Shown in pieces: positions 51,051-59,242 of a stretch of DNA of 64,000 nucleotides (positions are counted from its first letter, which is position 1; each line of letters starts with the position of its first letter). Both the position numbers and the translations under genes were made by a program. Origin of the DNA: Tumidithrix helvetica (lineage in GTDB: Bacteria > Cyanobacteriota > Cyanobacteriia > Pseudanabaenales > Pseudanabaenaceae); contig NZ_CBDDRA010000016.1 of assembly GCF_965232925.1 (NCBI RefSeq), positions 1 through 64,000 of the forward strand. The letters run 5' to 3'. A model generated the notes under the pieces. That model saw only the letters and a program-made list of their open reading frames with translations. It was not told the origin of the DNA and did no database searches.

Positions 51051-51812
51051 TTACGGTTCGCTGATTGAAATAATTGGATCGACCTTATAGGTACTGAAGA
51101 TTTTCACCATTGCTGCAATGGATTCTTTTGTAGCATTTTTCTCTAAGATGCCAGCACTTAGCACTGAGAGCTTATCACCATCTTGCTGAATATCGCTAAA
51201 TCCTCTCACGCTGCCTTGCCCTTCTTTATAAGACCAAATTACTCTAGGAGCCCTGTCAGGTTCTGGGGGTACTGAGGTTAACTCAAAATTGGGACGAGAG
51301 CCAAAGTTGCTTCTCACAATTGCTGGTAAGACTTGCGCCAATTCTTCTTTAGAGGGAATGCCATTGGCTTTAGAGTTGACATTGATTTGTACGCCTAAAA
51401 CGATCGTATGACTTGGATTAACCCAGATCACAGCAACTTGTTTAGGACTGCTGATATCTTTAACTGTCCAATTTTTAGGAATATCAATTTGGAAAAGCCC
51501 AGTCTTGTATGTATATATTTTGGTTTCCCCAAGTTTTAATTCGCCAATCTTGACTTCTTGGGTTTTCGTTTCGGACGTTTTATTTTCAGGATTTGCAGAA
51601 GCGGAGGCTGTAACAGGTTGAACAGTCATTCCCGTTTGAGGTTTCCCTGTTTCTGGGGAATTGGTAATTCCTGAAGGATTTGTACAAGATGACAGCAACG
51701 TTGCTAGGCTAAAGCAAAGCACAAGTATCGATCTTGAAAGCACAGCTTTCTGCGGCAGGCATCTTGCCGCGCATAAATAGCGATCAACTCGATGGACACC
51801 GCCGAGTTTCAT
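51051..51812 (-). CDS. Hypothetical lipoprotein
   Basis: The 253-residue protein has a signal peptide with lipobox LLSSC (ILVLCFSLATLLSSC) preceded by an unusually long basic N-region of about 27 residues. AGGAG lies 8 nt before ATG 51812. A Thr/Glu/Lys-rich linker leads to a domain with IYTYKTGLFQIDIPKNW and VIWVNPSHTIVLGVQI, like the PsbP/DUF-type lipoproteins of cyanobacteria. Function is unknown. Confidence 0.8.
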   Translation of the reverse strand: MKLGGVHRVDRYLCAARCLPQKAVLSRSILVLCFSLATLLSSCTNPSGITNSPETGKPQTGMTVQPVTASASANPENKTSETKTQEVKIGELKLGETKIYTYKTGLFQIDIPKNWTVKDISSPKQVAVIWVNPSHTIVLGVQINVNSKANGIPSKEELAQVLPAIVRSNFGSRPNFELTSVPPEPDRAPRVIWSYKEGQGSVRGFSDIQQDGDKLSVLSAGILEKNATKESIAAMVKIFSTYKVDPIISISEP

Positions 51813-51906
51813 AGTTGACTCCTAATACACCTCACTTTTAAATTCTACCCAATATTATTAACTTTCCCTAACATGTGTATTGTTTATCACGATCTTTTGC
51901 GACATT

Positions 51907-52689
51907 ATGCCGAAACTCGCCCATATCTCAATCTATCCAATTAAGTCTTTAGATGGTTTAGCAGTCAGTCACGCTGAAGTTTTATCAAGCGGAGCATTGC
52001 GAGGCGATCGCGAGTTTGCCATAGTTGACGCCCAAGGAAATTTTGTGAATGCAAAACGCAATCCTAAAGTGCATTTATTGCGAGCTAGGTTCGATTTAGC
52101 CCAGAGATTTGTCTATCTAAACCATCAAAATTCCGATCGCCCTGAAGTTTGCTTTCACCTAGACGAACGACGGGAGGCGATCGCGGTTTGGTTGAGCGAA
52201 TTTTTCGGTATGACTGTACAAATTATCCAAAATCGTGAAATGGGCTTTCCTGACGACACCAACTCACCAGGCCCAACGGTTGTCAGTACGGCTTCATTGC
52301 AGGCGGTGGCTGATTGGTTTCCCGAACTAACGCTCGACCAAACAAGGTTGCGCTTTCGCACGAACTTGGAACTAAGCGATGTACCAGCCTTTTGGGAAGA
52401 TCGGCTGTTTTCCACTGAGGGCAATGTGGTGAGATTTCAGATCGGAAACGTTCGGATTCATGGCATTAATCCCTGTCAGCGCTGTCCAGTCCCCACCCGC
52501 GATCCGATCGCTGGTGAAGTTTATGCAAATTTTCAGAAAATATTTGTGTCCCAACGCCGAGAAACTTTACCCGCAGAAGTAGAGCGATCGCGTTTTAATC
52601 ACTTTTATCGTCTGACGGTCAATACGCAAATCCCTGCCTCTGAGGCAGGGAAAATTTTGCAAGTAGGCGATGCGATCGAAATTCTTTAA
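51907..52689 (+). CDS. MOSC-domain protein
   Basis: The 260-residue protein starts MPKLAHISIYPIKSLDGLAV and contains MOSC_N and MOSC domains (GDREFAIVDAQG, RFRTNLEL, and CQRCPVPTRDP with the Cys pair). MOSC proteins are relatives of mitochondrial amidoxime reducing component and the molybdenum-cofactor sulfurase C-terminus. They bind Moco and reduce N-hydroxylated substrates. I take ATG 51907 instead of TTG 51880. A CCCTGCCTC/GAGGCAGGG palindrome (52632-52650) lies within the 3' coding part. Confidence 0.9.
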   Translation: MPKLAHISIYPIKSLDGLAVSHAEVLSSGALRGDREFAIVDAQGNFVNAKRNPKVHLLRARFDLAQRFVYLNHQNSDRPEVCFHLDERREAIAVWLSEFFGMTVQIIQNREMGFPDDTNSPGPTVVSTASLQAVADWFPELTLDQTRLRFRTNLELSDVPAFWEDRLFSTEGNVVRFQIGNVRIHGINPCQRCPVPTRDPIAGEVYANFQKIFVSQRRETLPAEVERSRFNHFYRLTVNTQIPASEAGKILQVGDAIEIL

Positions 52690-52694
52690 TGCAC

Positions 52695-53468
52695 CTAACC
52701 AAAAACCCTAATCGTCATACTTGAGGGTAAACTGTCGGCACTCAACTCTAAAGTCGAACCACCGCGATTTACTTTGACATTGGGAAACAAAGCTAAAAAT
52801 TCATCCACAGGCGCTAGCGCACAGGTTTTGCTAGATGTAGCTGTGTGATAGTAAGTGGGCACAACAATTTTGGGGCTAAGCTCTGCGACCACTGCTTGAG
52901 CTTCGGTAGCGCTGTAACCTTTATCACCACCCCCTACGGGCAAAATCAGCACATCAGGACGCCCCATTAAAATGCGTTGATCGGGCAAAATTGGTGAAGC
53001 CGCGCATCCTAAATGCAAGAGCCGAATCCCTGCTTGCTGCCATCGCCAGGCTACGTTGCGACCAAAGCGCCGTCCGCCCACGCGATCGTGATCCATGCGA
53101 ATGCCTTGAAGATTAACGCCTTTGAAATCGTAGGAACCTGGTTCGGCAAAAACTTTTGTCTTGTTTGGTAAATTTTCTAAATAGCCTTCGTCGAGTAAGC
53201 GAGAGCTAATCATTACATAGTCAACATCAGCTTTTGGGGCAGGTAAACCAGCCGTGCAGCCACTCGGACGAAAAGGGTGCGTTAACAGTCGCAGACCACC
53301 CCCACTGATCAAAAATGACATATGCCCAAACCACTGTAAGGTGAGTGGCCCAGTATTTGGCGCGGCTTTGGTACGATCTTGGCTAAAGGCAGGGGCGATC
53401 GCAAGTCCCGCCGTTAAAGTGCCAAGCAATCCGCCCTGAGCTAACTGAATGAGTTTCCTGCGTCGCAT
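52695..53468 (-). CDS. MBL-fold protein lacking the usual metal ligands
   Basis: The 257-residue protein has a signal peptide (MRRRKLIQLAQGGLLGTLTA) and a UlaG-like metallo-beta-lactamase fold (LQWFGHMSFLISGGGLRLLT). The expected HxHxDH stretch reads ISSRLLDEGY, and the later GDxG position reads HLGCAA. A conserved-looking MDHDRVGGRRFGRNV and VPTYYH remain. The double-zinc site seems lost, so hydrolase activity is doubtful. Its role may be structural or ligand-binding in the periplasm. Confidence 0.82.
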   Translation of the reverse strand: MRRRKLIQLAQGGLLGTLTAGLAIAPAFSQDRTKAAPNTGPLTLQWFGHMSFLISGGGLRLLTHPFRPSGCTAGLPAPKADVDYVMISSRLLDEGYLENLPNKTKVFAEPGSYDFKGVNLQGIRMDHDRVGGRRFGRNVAWRWQQAGIRLLHLGCAASPILPDQRILMGRPDVLILPVGGGDKGYSATEAQAVVAELSPKIVVPTYYHTATSSKTCALAPVDEFLALFPNVKVNRGGSTLELSADSLPSSMTIRVFG

Positions 53469-53630
53469 ATTTTGATAATTTCTTTCGGAGTGGAGTTTGT
53501 GGAGTATTTAAGCAACCAGACGTAATTTACCTTACTTTTGTTCTGATCTGAACAATCTCTGTACTGTTACCTTAAACAATAAGAATTCAGTGCAGTAAGA
53601 ATTGTTGTCTATTTCGATCTTGCACATGTC

Positions 53631-53801
53631 ATGAAAGTCTTATCTACCGAATGTGAAGATGAGAATAGTGGAATAATCGTGAAAGTAAGAGAAGGCAGAA
53701 AAACAGGATATGTTCCTCTTGGTGAATTAGAAGTAACTTCAAGACAAGATCGAAACTTTTTGCCAGTTAGAGAATATGTGGTTTGGTTTGCCAATCGGTA
53801 A
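53631..53801 (+). CDS. Short remnant of a calcium-binding-like protein
   Basis: The 56-residue frame starts at ATG 53631 (MKVLSTECEDENSGIIVKVR) and ends VREYVVWFANR. The sequence looks like the C-terminal third of small cyanobacterial CcbP-type calcium-binding proteins (GxKxGYVPLxxLEV, YVVWFANR). Upstream in-frame bases back to a TAA at 53580 do not resemble that family, so the N-terminus seems lost. Identification is by resemblance only. Confidence 0.45.
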   Translation: MKVLSTECEDENSGIIVKVREGRKTGYVPLGELEVTSRQDRNFLPVREYVVWFANR

Positions 53802-53855
53802 ACATTTCCTAACCATGTGACTCTAATTTTATTATCCTGATATTATCCTAATCCT

Positions 53856-54170
53856 ATGAGCTTTCCTACTGAACCAATTGGATATGAAAAGACAGTTCTT
53901 TCTGACCTACAGGGTGCATGGGGAGTTCTGCGTGCCTCTGTAGTTGCTTGCGCGGAATTTGAAGGATGGGATCGAACGATCTTTCATATCGATGAAGCAA
54001 TGAGTTGGGAAACAGTACGAAATCTAGATCGCATGCCCAAGCTGTTATTGATTATCCGCAACCTATGCTTGTCTGGAGGTGCGCCAGATGAGGTGATCGA
54101 AAATATTGAGGATATTGAGGATGTGCTTACACAAGTTCAAGATGAAATTTGTAAAGGTGAGACATTTTAG
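53856..54170 (+). CDS. Hypothetical 104-residue protein
   Basis: The frame codes for a helical, acidic protein (MSFPTEPIGYEKTVLSDLQG, then WETVRNLDRMPKLLLIIRNL, and the acidic EVIENIEDIEDVLTQVQDEI). No family is recognised. It lies 100 nt before the DUF262 gene on the same strand and may belong to the same accessory unit. Confidence 0.55.
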   Translation: MSFPTEPIGYEKTVLSDLQGAWGVLRASVVACAEFEGWDRTIFHIDEAMSWETVRNLDRMPKLLLIIRNLCLSGGAPDEVIENIEDIEDVLTQVQDEICKGETF

Positions 54171-54269
54171 GTTGCACTGATAATATCTAAACTGTATGAT
54201 TTGATCTTGGGCAAAACCTTTAAAAGCCGAAAATGACTGCTTTCACTTGCAGTTGGGATAGATGAAAAA

Positions 54270-55985
54270 ATGTCTAGCGAAACTTCCAAATTTGATGTTG
54301 AAGCTAAAAATATTAATAAATTATTTTCAGATCCTTCGATTGCTTACGAAGTCCCTAATTTTCAAAGACCATATTCGTGGGGAGTTGAAGAAGTTGGTGA
54401 AATGCTTTCAGATGTCTATGACTCAGACTGGCTAGAAAGCAATAACCAAAATAGCTCTTACTTCTTAGGTTCCATTGTTTTATCTCAAGGAGAGGAATCT
54501 GATCTTGTTCTAGATGGTCAGCAACGACTTACTACTATTTGCTTACTTTTAGCGATTTTAAAAACACTTCTTCAGCAAGAAGGACTTGAACAACATCATG
54601 TTCAAGCCATAGATAGTTTACTCACCGCTGGGAAAATTCTACAGCCTAGAAAACCTAAGATCAAATTACAAGATATAGACTCTGCCATTTACTTCTCTCT
54701 GATTACCAACCCTTTGAAATCTGTATCAGAGGGAAATGGCTCACTTTTATCAAAAGCTGTCTCAGAAATATTGGAGAAAATAAATAAATATTCTAATGAT
54801 CTGATAGAGCGTAGAAAGATATCAAAGAAAGATGCTCTCGGAGAGATGTTGAAGCGCATTCTCTATAATGTAGAGCTTGTTCAGATAAAAGCCCCCTCTG
54901 AGAGTGCTGCTTTTAAGCTCTTTGAAACATTAAATGATAGAGGATTGGCACTCAATGCTGCTGATCTCATTAAGAATAAATTGTTTGCTCAGTGTGATGA
55001 ACAAGAGCTATTAGAGGAGGCATTTGATAGCTGGCAAAACATTCTTGATACTGTTGGTGATGGGCAAATACTAAACTTTCTAAGATATTATTGGATAGCC
55101 TTTAAGGGAGCAGTTAGTAGGAATGGTCTTTATGATGCTTTCAGGAATGATCTTTCTAATAAATCGCTATCGTATTCAATAGAATTTCTAAGACATCTAA
55201 CAGATAGTGCCAAGACTTACCGACACATTACTTCTCCAGATCCGAAAAGTTGTCCTTGGCGCAATAAAAATGAAACTGCTGAAGGGCTCCAAAGATTAAA
55301 GGTATATCGAACTAGAAGTTTTATTTCTGCTTTGTTGGTCTGCTCGGAGAAAGATCCTTCCAGCGTTTCCCTATTAACTAGAGTTTTTGAATCAGTTGCT
55401 GTACGCTATTCAGTAGTTGGAGAGCTAAACACAAATCAGTTAGAAAAAGTTTATGTTTCCATTTGTCAGAGACTTCGTAATGAATCTGGGAAAGTCGATC
55501 TCATCCTGAGAGATGAATTCAATCCTTATGTCCCGACAAATGATGAGTTTTTTGAGAAATTTTCTCGGCTTAAAGTTAATACTAAAAGCTCGGTATGGAG
55601 AACTATTTTAATAAGGATAAATGAGAGCTATAGTAATGGCGAAACTAAAGTTGAGGGACCAGATAAAGTTCACATAGAACATTTGCTTCCTCAAAAACCA
55701 AGCAAAGAAGCCTTGAAGGAAGCTAATCTCACTGAGGTTGATGTCGAGGAATTAAAAAACAGAATTGGGAACCTTACTTTATTGCTTGGACGCAAGAATC
55801 AATCAATATCGAATAGCTCCTTCTCAAAAAAAGTCCCTGTACTGCGTGAGTCTGTTATAGCCTTAAACAAAGAGGTTTTGAGAGAATATAAGGAAGGAGA
55901 GCCTTGGGGAAGAAGCCAAATTGAACAGAGATCTAAACAATTAGCAAGAAAAGCTGTTGAGATTTGGCCTTGGCCTGTAAATTGA
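54270..55985 (+). CDS. DUF262/DUF1524 (GmrSD-like) protein
   Basis: The 571-residue protein fuses a DUF262 domain and a DUF1524 HNH nuclease domain. DUF262 shows VPNFQRPYSW (residues 29-38) and the ParB/Srx-like nucleotide-binding motif DGQQRLTT (82-89). DUF1524 shows VHIEHLLPQ and RIGNLTLL around residues 462-500, with the expected Asn in RKNQSISNSSF. This is the architecture of the GmrSD type IV restriction enzymes acting on glucosylated-hydroxymethylcytosine DNA. Many stand-alone homologues are of unproven specificity. AT-rich and HIP1-free, it looks horizontally acquired. Confidence 0.9.
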   Translation: MSSETSKFDVEAKNINKLFSDPSIAYEVPNFQRPYSWGVEEVGEMLSDVYDSDWLESNNQNSSYFLGSIVLSQGEESDLVLDGQQRLTTICLLLAILKTLLQQEGLEQHHVQAIDSLLTAGKILQPRKPKIKLQDIDSAIYFSLITNPLKSVSEGNGSLLSKAVSEILEKINKYSNDLIERRKISKKDALGEMLKRILYNVELVQIKAPSESAAFKLFETLNDRGLALNAADLIKNKLFAQCDEQELLEEAFDSWQNILDTVGDGQILNFLRYYWIAFKGAVSRNGLYDAFRNDLSNKSLSYSIEFLRHLTDSAKTYRHITSPDPKSCPWRNKNETAEGLQRLKVYRTRSFISALLVCSEKDPSSVSLLTRVFESVAVRYSVVGELNTNQLEKVYVSICQRLRNESGKVDLILRDEFNPYVPTNDEFFEKFSRLKVNTKSSVWRTILIRINESYSNGETKVEGPDKVHIEHLLPQKPSKEALKEANLTEVDVEELKNRIGNLTLLLGRKNQSISNSSFSKKVPVLRESVIALNKEVLREYKEGEPWGRSQIEQRSKQLARKAVEIWPWPVN

Positions 55986-56160
55986 GTTTAATCCTTCTTA
56001 GAGTGCTATCACAAGTTCTGTAATGCTGTACATTCATCGATAGAATAAAGGGGTTCTACTAGAGTGAAATTCAGTAGGTATTGTTGTATTGCATCGCCAG
56101 AGCTTGGATCGTTATCTCAAATAAGAATTCCAGTATGAATAGTAAGTTGGATGTAAAGCT

Positions 56161-56749
56161 ATGATTGATTCTTTGCCAAAAAAACATTGATTTTGTAGGG
56201 CTAACGAGTGAAGAAGCTAATCGGGTAAAAAATGCCATGTTAGAAGGGGCAAGCATTTATGGTTTTATCCCAGAAAAAGGATTGGATTTTATTGTCAAAA
56301 ATTTTAGAGCGTTGTCATCTATTGGTGTTCTCGAACAAAATTGGATGGATGCTTACACACACGCATCAAACTTTGAGGATATACCCTTAGATTTAATGCA
56401 AGAGATCTTTGATACGTGTGACAGAGAATTACTTCAAAAAAATTATCCTATTTATGTAGGCGATCACTTTAATAATGGTGAACGCTTCAGTTTGTTTCGT
56501 GGTTGCGCAGGACTTATCCATAAAAAAGGTATGTCATGGACTTCTTCGTTAGATATAGCTATTTGGTATGCTGCACACCATGCTGAATATTATGATTTGG
56601 ATAATGTTGCAGTTTATGCAGCAGTTGTGAACAGAGAAGAAATTTATTGTTGTGGATGCCACTACGACTATGATTTCATAGTAAGACCAAAAGAATGGTG
56701 GCGCATAGAAGTTCCACAGAGCGAGTTCAGGTTAGATAGACCAAGATAA
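56161..56749 (+). CDS. ADP-ribosyltransferase-fold-like protein, possible frameshift near 5' end
   Basis: The continuous frame from TTG 56165 gives 194 residues (MILCQKNIDFVGLTSEEANR...). An ATG at 56161 with GGA upstream would give MIDSLPK, and it joins the long frame only if the seven-A run at 56178-56184 had six A. The C-terminal half (FSLFRGCAGLIHKKGMSWTS, LDIAIWYAAHH, VYAAVVNREEIYC) resembles the ADP-ribosyltransferase-fold family that uses an R-x-G, S-W-T, A-x-x-F/Y-A layout. Catalytic Glu is uncertain. It follows the DUF262 gene by 175 nt and may be another defence-island protein. Confidence 0.55.
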
Positions 56750-56882
56750 ACAAGGCTACCAAAATAATTTAAATCATTTTTATTGATGCGATAGCAAGCT
56801 GTACAGGCTCAATCCTGTTGGAATTCTTGCATTTCTGCCTTCAAACTGTCTAAGCTATCAAATAGCATTGTTATAAAACATT

Positions 56883-56942
56883 AGATCGAACAAGCTTACT
56901 GCTGGTATAGAAAGTTCAATCCTGAGTTTGCCGATCGCTGTT
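56883..56942 (+). pseudogene. ParE/RelE toxin fragment, first copy
   Basis: GATCGAACAAGCTTACTGCT and following bases match 57480-57539 of the second ParE-like copy almost base for base (EQAYCWYRKFNPEFADRC versus EQAYRWYRELNPEFADRW). The match then stops. This is a short broken duplicate. Confidence 0.7.
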
Positions 56943-56976
56943 TTTGGAGGTTATCGATCTCCAGATTTCGAGCGGG

Positions 56977-57156
56977 ATGTATAATTCTGCTGACGAGTTT
57001 TTGACTGCTTTAATCGAACAAGATTGAGAACGGCAAGCTAAGCAAAAAATTAATACCATGCTGCGATCTACACTTCAAAAAGATAGAGCGATCGCAGCTA
57101 CCAATGAATGCTGGGAACAGCAGCATCAATCTTCCAAAAGCTTAAAGATGTTATAG
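56977..57156 (+). pseudogene. Antitoxin-like relic with in-frame stop
   Basis: Sixty codons starting at ATG 56977 read MYNSADEFLTALIEQD, then TGA (57025-57027), then ERQAKQKINTMLRSTLQKDR and WEQQHQSSK to a stop at 57156. The pattern is that of ParD-like antitoxins, whose N-terminal part is missing. A nonsense mutation makes this a pseudogene. Confidence 0.6.
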
Positions 57157-57192
57157 TTGTGGCGATCGCAGAAAATACTAACCCAAAAACCT

Positions 57193-57456
57193 ATGCTAAA
57201 AACAGTCGAAGGCATTTATCAAAATGGGCAGGTTTATCTTAACGAATTACCTCAAGATATTAGCGAACATTCTCAAGTTTTTGTCACATTTCTCGCTTCT
57301 GGGAAAATCGATCCACTCAAACTACGCCAGCTAATCGAGCAACTGGAGATACTTGCGGCGACTCAGCAAGGCTTTGACGAACTAAATGCTGGTCAAACTC
57401 AACCGATTGGGAACTTTTTCCAAGAGATGCAACAAAAATATGACATTTCAGGTTGA
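57193..57456 (+). CDS. Antitoxin-like protein paired with truncated ParE
   Basis: From ATG 57193 the protein has 87 residues (MLKTVEGIYQNGQVYLNELP, HSQVFVTFLASGKIDP, QPIGNFFQEMQQKYDISG). The N-terminal strand pattern is that of small cyanobacterial antitoxins. Its stop overlaps the ParE-like start by 17 nt, so it belongs to a TA module whose toxin is broken. Confidence 0.68.
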   Translation: MLKTVEGIYQNGQVYLNELPQDISEHSQVFVTFLASGKIDPLKLRQLIEQLEILAATQQGFDELNAGQTQPIGNFFQEMQQKYDISG

Positions 57457-57586
57457 GATTACCCCAATTGCGAAAGCTCAGATCGAACAAGCTTATCGTT
57501 GGTATCGAGAATTAAATCCTGAGTTTGCCGATCGCTGGTTACGAGGATTGATGAATGCGATCGCAACAAGAATTCAAATCAGCTAA
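57440..57586 (+). pseudogene. Truncated ParE/RelE-like toxin
   Basis: The frame from ATG 57440 gives 48 residues (MTFQVEITPIAKAQIEQAYR, WYRELNPEFADRWLRGLMNA) matching the N-terminal half of ParE toxins, which are normally near 95 residues. It then ends in ATRIQIS. The lost half follows a junction with the minus-strand ORF at 57579-57749. No active toxin is expected. Confidence 0.72.
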
Positions 57587-57749
57587 AAACTTCTGCTACA
57601 GATTGCTCGAAATTGGGTAGCAATGGACTGCTCAAAACATCGCTACTAAACAACGTCGCCACTAAAGGTAAGCCTGCACTGCGGGACGCATCCTGCAAGG
57701 CATCGCGTCGAAAGATCTCGATGGATTTCCAACGAATTGTTTGGTACAT
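57579..57749 (-). CDS. Small unrecognised minus-strand ORF
   Basis: ATG 57749 to TGA 57579 encodes 56 residues (MYQTIRWKSIEIFRRDALQD, ASRSAGLPLVATLF, ending FEQSVAEVFS). It overlaps the 3' end of the truncated toxin frame by 8 nt. It may be a gene fragment placed here by the rearrangement that cut the ParE gene. No family is known to me. The remaining bases to 57937 show nothing notable. Confidence 0.35.
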   Translation of the reverse strand: MYQTIRWKSIEIFRRDALQDASRSAGLPLVATLFSSDVLSSPLLPNFEQSVAEVFS

Positions 57750-57937
57750 TCAAGTTAGCCTCTAGCAATTACTTCTATTTTGACATAGCGTAAAGCGATC
57801 GCTCTATTAAGCGTAAACCCTCAACCCAAAAGCTTAAAAACGCTATATAGAAATGCAGTTTATATGCCATGATTTGGTTGCAAGTTTATAGCTGCGATCG
57901 CTGAGATTCGTTAAGAATTGCGAGAAATTCAAAAAAC

Positions 57938-59137
57938 ATGGAATCAAACCAAAGCCTAAATTTCCCTAGCCCTCCGCCGAATAAACCGATTGCTCCCTTG
58001 CAATGGATTAAAGAGAATCTGTTTAGCGATTGGTTTAATAGCCTCTTGACTATAGTTTGTATCGGGCTGATTTATTGGATTGCTAAAGGTCTGATTGTTT
58101 GGTGCACAACCCAAGCGCAGTGGTCGGTCGTGAGTGCAAACTTTCGCCTGTTTTTTGTGGGGCGATATCCCCTAGAGCAAGGTTGGCGACTTTGGATCGT
58201 GCTTGCCATGATTAGTGCGCTATCTGGACTGGCTTGGGGTGTTTGGGGAAGGTTCAGCCGCACGGTGGGCATGGCGATCGCTTCTCTTTCTGTGGCATTG
58301 GCTATTCTCGTTCCAGTGGAATTACCATCAAGGCTCTGGATTCTCAGTACAACGGTTTTGGTTGGGGCAGGTTTTGGCTTGGGACAAAGGCTCAAAACGG
58401 TTCGTTTCATTTCCCTTGGCTTATCCTTTCTGTGGTTGTTATCGCTTCCGATCGCACTTTGGCTGGTGGGCGGTGGACTTCGCATTCTCGAACCCGTAGA
58501 AGTGAATCTGTGGAATGGATTGCTCCTAACAGTTTTGATTGCCGTACTGAGTATCGTCGCTTCTTTCCCCTTAGGGGTTTTGCTAGCCTTGGGACGACAG
58601 AGCACGATGCCCGTGATTCGCTGGTTTTGCATTCTCTACATTGAGATTATTCGCGGCTTGCCTTTGGTGGGCATTTTATTTATGGCTCAGGTGATGCTGC
58701 CTTTGTTTTTACCGACAGGCGTGAGCCTCAATCAGGTGGTGCGCGTAATTGCGGCTTTCGTTCTGTTTAGTGCCGCCTATCTTGCTGAAAATGTGCGCGG
58801 AGGTCTGCAATCCGTGCCGAGAGGTCAAATTGAAGCAGCCAAAGCTTTAGGATTTGGTACTCCCCTGATTATTGTTTTGATTGTGTTGCCGCAGGCTCTG
58901 CGGGCGGTGATCCCTGCGATCGTCGGTCAGTTCATCGGCTTGTTTAAAGATACCTCCCTTGTCTCGATCGCTGGTTTAGTAGAATTAATGGGTATCTCTC
59001 GGTCGATTTTGTCACAGCCTGACTTTATTGGTCGTAATGCTGAGGTCTACCTGTTTGTTGGCTTGATTTACTGGGTATTTTGCTATGCCATGTCTCAAGG
59101 GAGCCAAAAACTTGAGAAGGTGCTTAATTCAGATTAA
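57938..59137 (+). CDS. Polar amino-acid ABC transporter permease (AapM/BztC/NatH-like)
   Basis: The 399-residue permease has about eight hydrophobic segments. An N-terminal half with an additional helix set is followed by the His/Glu/Gln-type permease domain (LWNGLLLTVLIAVLSIV). The EAA loop reads QIEAAKALGFGTPLIIVLIV, LPQALRAVIPAIVGQFIG. This is the AapM/BztC size class and resembles NatH of the N-II amino-acid system. The companion permease, binding protein and ATPase are not in the window, so it is either an orphan or its partners are elsewhere. Confidence 0.88.
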   Translation: MESNQSLNFPSPPPNKPIAPLQWIKENLFSDWFNSLLTIVCIGLIYWIAKGLIVWCTTQAQWSVVSANFRLFFVGRYPLEQGWRLWIVLAMISALSGLAWGVWGRFSRTVGMAIASLSVALAILVPVELPSRLWILSTTVLVGAGFGLGQRLKTVRFISLGLSFLWLLSLPIALWLVGGGLRILEPVEVNLWNGLLLTVLIAVLSIVASFPLGVLLALGRQSTMPVIRWFCILYIEIIRGLPLVGILFMAQVMLPLFLPTGVSLNQVVRVIAAFVLFSAAYLAENVRGGLQSVPRGQIEAAKALGFGTPLIIVLIVLPQALRAVIPAIVGQFIGLFKDTSLVSIAGLVELMGISRSILSQPDFIGRNAEVYLFVGLIYWVFCYAMSQGSQKLEKVLNSD

Positions 59138-59157
59138 AAGCGGCTGTTACTAGCTCT

Positions 59158-59233
59158 ACGTTATGATGCGAAGGCTGAAAGAATAGAAAATTATTCAAGT
59201 TTTTCAGATTTAGACCTTGTAGCATCATAACGT
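59158..59233. promoter_or_regulatory. 76-nt nested hairpin in the cobQ leader
   Basis: ACGTTATGATGC (59158-59169) pairs with GCATCATAACGT (59222-59233). Nested inside are AAGG/CCTT, CTGAAA/TTTCAG (59175-59180, 59102-type arm at 59202-59207) and GAATA/TATTC (59181-59185, 59192-59196), around a GAAAAT loop. It ends 9 nt before the cobQ ATG, so it would occlude the ribosome-binding region. I see no B12-box, so it is not an ordinary cobalamin riboswitch. Confidence 0.55.
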
Positions 59234-59242
59234 TTAGTCTCT

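Noticed and set aside
52632..52650. CCCTGCCTC/GAGGCAGGG palindrome in the MOSC gene
   Set aside because: It lies in conserved coding frame, has no T-run, and may be chance.
59138..59242. Cobalamin riboswitch before cobQ
   Set aside because: No B12-box or multi-stem core is visible; only one nested hairpin is present.
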